22,545 bases of DNA, taken from NCBI GenBank assembly GCA_034437075.1, contig DAOTVD010000226.1:1-22545 (forward strand), given 5' to 3'. The stretch comes from DAOTVD01 sp034437075. GTDB lineage: Bacteria > Chloroflexota > Anaerolineae > Aggregatilineales > J027. Shown here in pieces: positions 22,408 to 22,545 of the stretch. The notes beneath the pieces are model-generated. The model did no database searches. It was not told the origin of the DNA and worked only from the letters and a program-made list of their open reading frames with translations. The first letter of the stretch is position 1. The number at the start of each line of letters is the position of its first letter. Position numbers and translations under genes: made by a program.

Positions 22408-22545
22408 GGGACTTCGGCTCCGAAAACCACATCTTCAATCGTAATATTGACGGCTTTGACGCTCAACCCTACATAATCTTCCAGGGTACGCCGCACACGT
22501 TGCTGAACCGCTTGGCTCAGCGCGAACAGATCGTGTGATGCATTG
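22404..22545 (-). CDS. Asp23/Gls24 family envelope stress response protein, C-terminal part
   Basis: Partial gene; the last 46 residues are visible, including LSQAVQQRVRRTLEDYVGLSVKAVNITIEDVVFG split here as VQQRVRRTLEDYVGL and VKAVNITIEDV. This is the alternating helix and strand pattern of the Asp23/Gls24 C-terminus. Genes of this family often lie just upstream of nusB in Gram-positive-type genomes, and the stop overlaps the nusB start as ATGA. Proposed roles are at the cell envelope, but the function is poorly known. The 5' end is beyond the window. Confidence 0.75.
   Translation of the reverse strand, partial: NASHDLFALSQAVQQRVRRTLEDYVGLSVKAVNITIEDVVFGAEVP

Noticed and set aside
1..22545. 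CRISPR arrays, insertion sequences, tRNA or rRNA genes
   Set aside because: No spaced direct repeats, transposase-like frames, terminal inverted repeats or RNA gene motifs were seen in either strand by eye.

Overview
The window is a gene-dense stretch of bacterial chromosome, GC-rich by eye, that looks like Chloroflexota, probably Anaerolineae-like (inference). The basis is a LysW carrier-protein pathway (lysW-lysX-lysY), a short EF-Ts in an rpsB-tsf-pyrH block, and many secreted or lipid-anchored proteins with Pro/Thr/Ala-rich linkers. I see no mobile elements, CRISPR arrays, tRNA or rRNA genes. Genes are packed tightly. Co-directional neighbours mostly share ATGA or TAATG stop/start overlaps. 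Every convergent pair overlaps at its 3' ends except one, whose short gap seems to come from a recent 35-bp tandem duplication.

Layout. (1) 1-1281, minus: lysW, lysX and the start of lysY/argC, the amino-group-carrier route to lysine (or ornithine/arginine). (2) 1282-1649: non-coding, with an inverted repeat. (3) 1650-3199: a class I methyltransferase convergent with pcm (protein repair). (4) 3375-8282, plus: a four-gene, translationally coupled cassette of an ABC exporter, two paralogous GT4-like glycosyltransferases and a third GT-B-like protein. This is probably a surface-glycan synthesis and export unit. The ABC gene appears to start at CTG, and the first glycosyltransferase carries a run of ten C. 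(5) 8226-10959: a lipoprotein (minus), a divergent SH3-domain lipoprotein and psuG (plus). (6) 10949-11740: a two-TM secreted-domain protein (minus). (7) 11843-15232, plus: a PAS histidine kinase followed closely by two more GT4 glycosyltransferases. (8) 15264-17938: prfA (minus), a divergent and probably leaderless methyltransferase (plus), and pyrH (minus). (9) 18010-19554, minus: tsf and rpsB behind a near-consensus promoter, with a terminator after tsf. (10) 19801-20436: bactofilin (plus). (11) 20425-22545, minus: a small membrane protein, tatC, an unusually long nusB, and the end of an Asp23/Gls24-family gene.

How the genes work together. The housekeeping genes cover translation (rpsB, tsf, prfA), nucleotide metabolism (pyrH, psuG), transcription antitermination (nusB), protein export (tatC), protein repair (pcm) and lysine synthesis. 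Between them sit two cell-surface glycan modules with five glycosyltransferase-like genes, one exporter and one sensor kinase. The glycan modules are the accessory part. No undescribed system can be claimed with confidence. The best leads are the CTG start, the poly-C tract in a glycosyltransferase, the junction duplication and interlocked stop codons, the back-to-back promoters with a leaderless gene, and the enlarged NusB.
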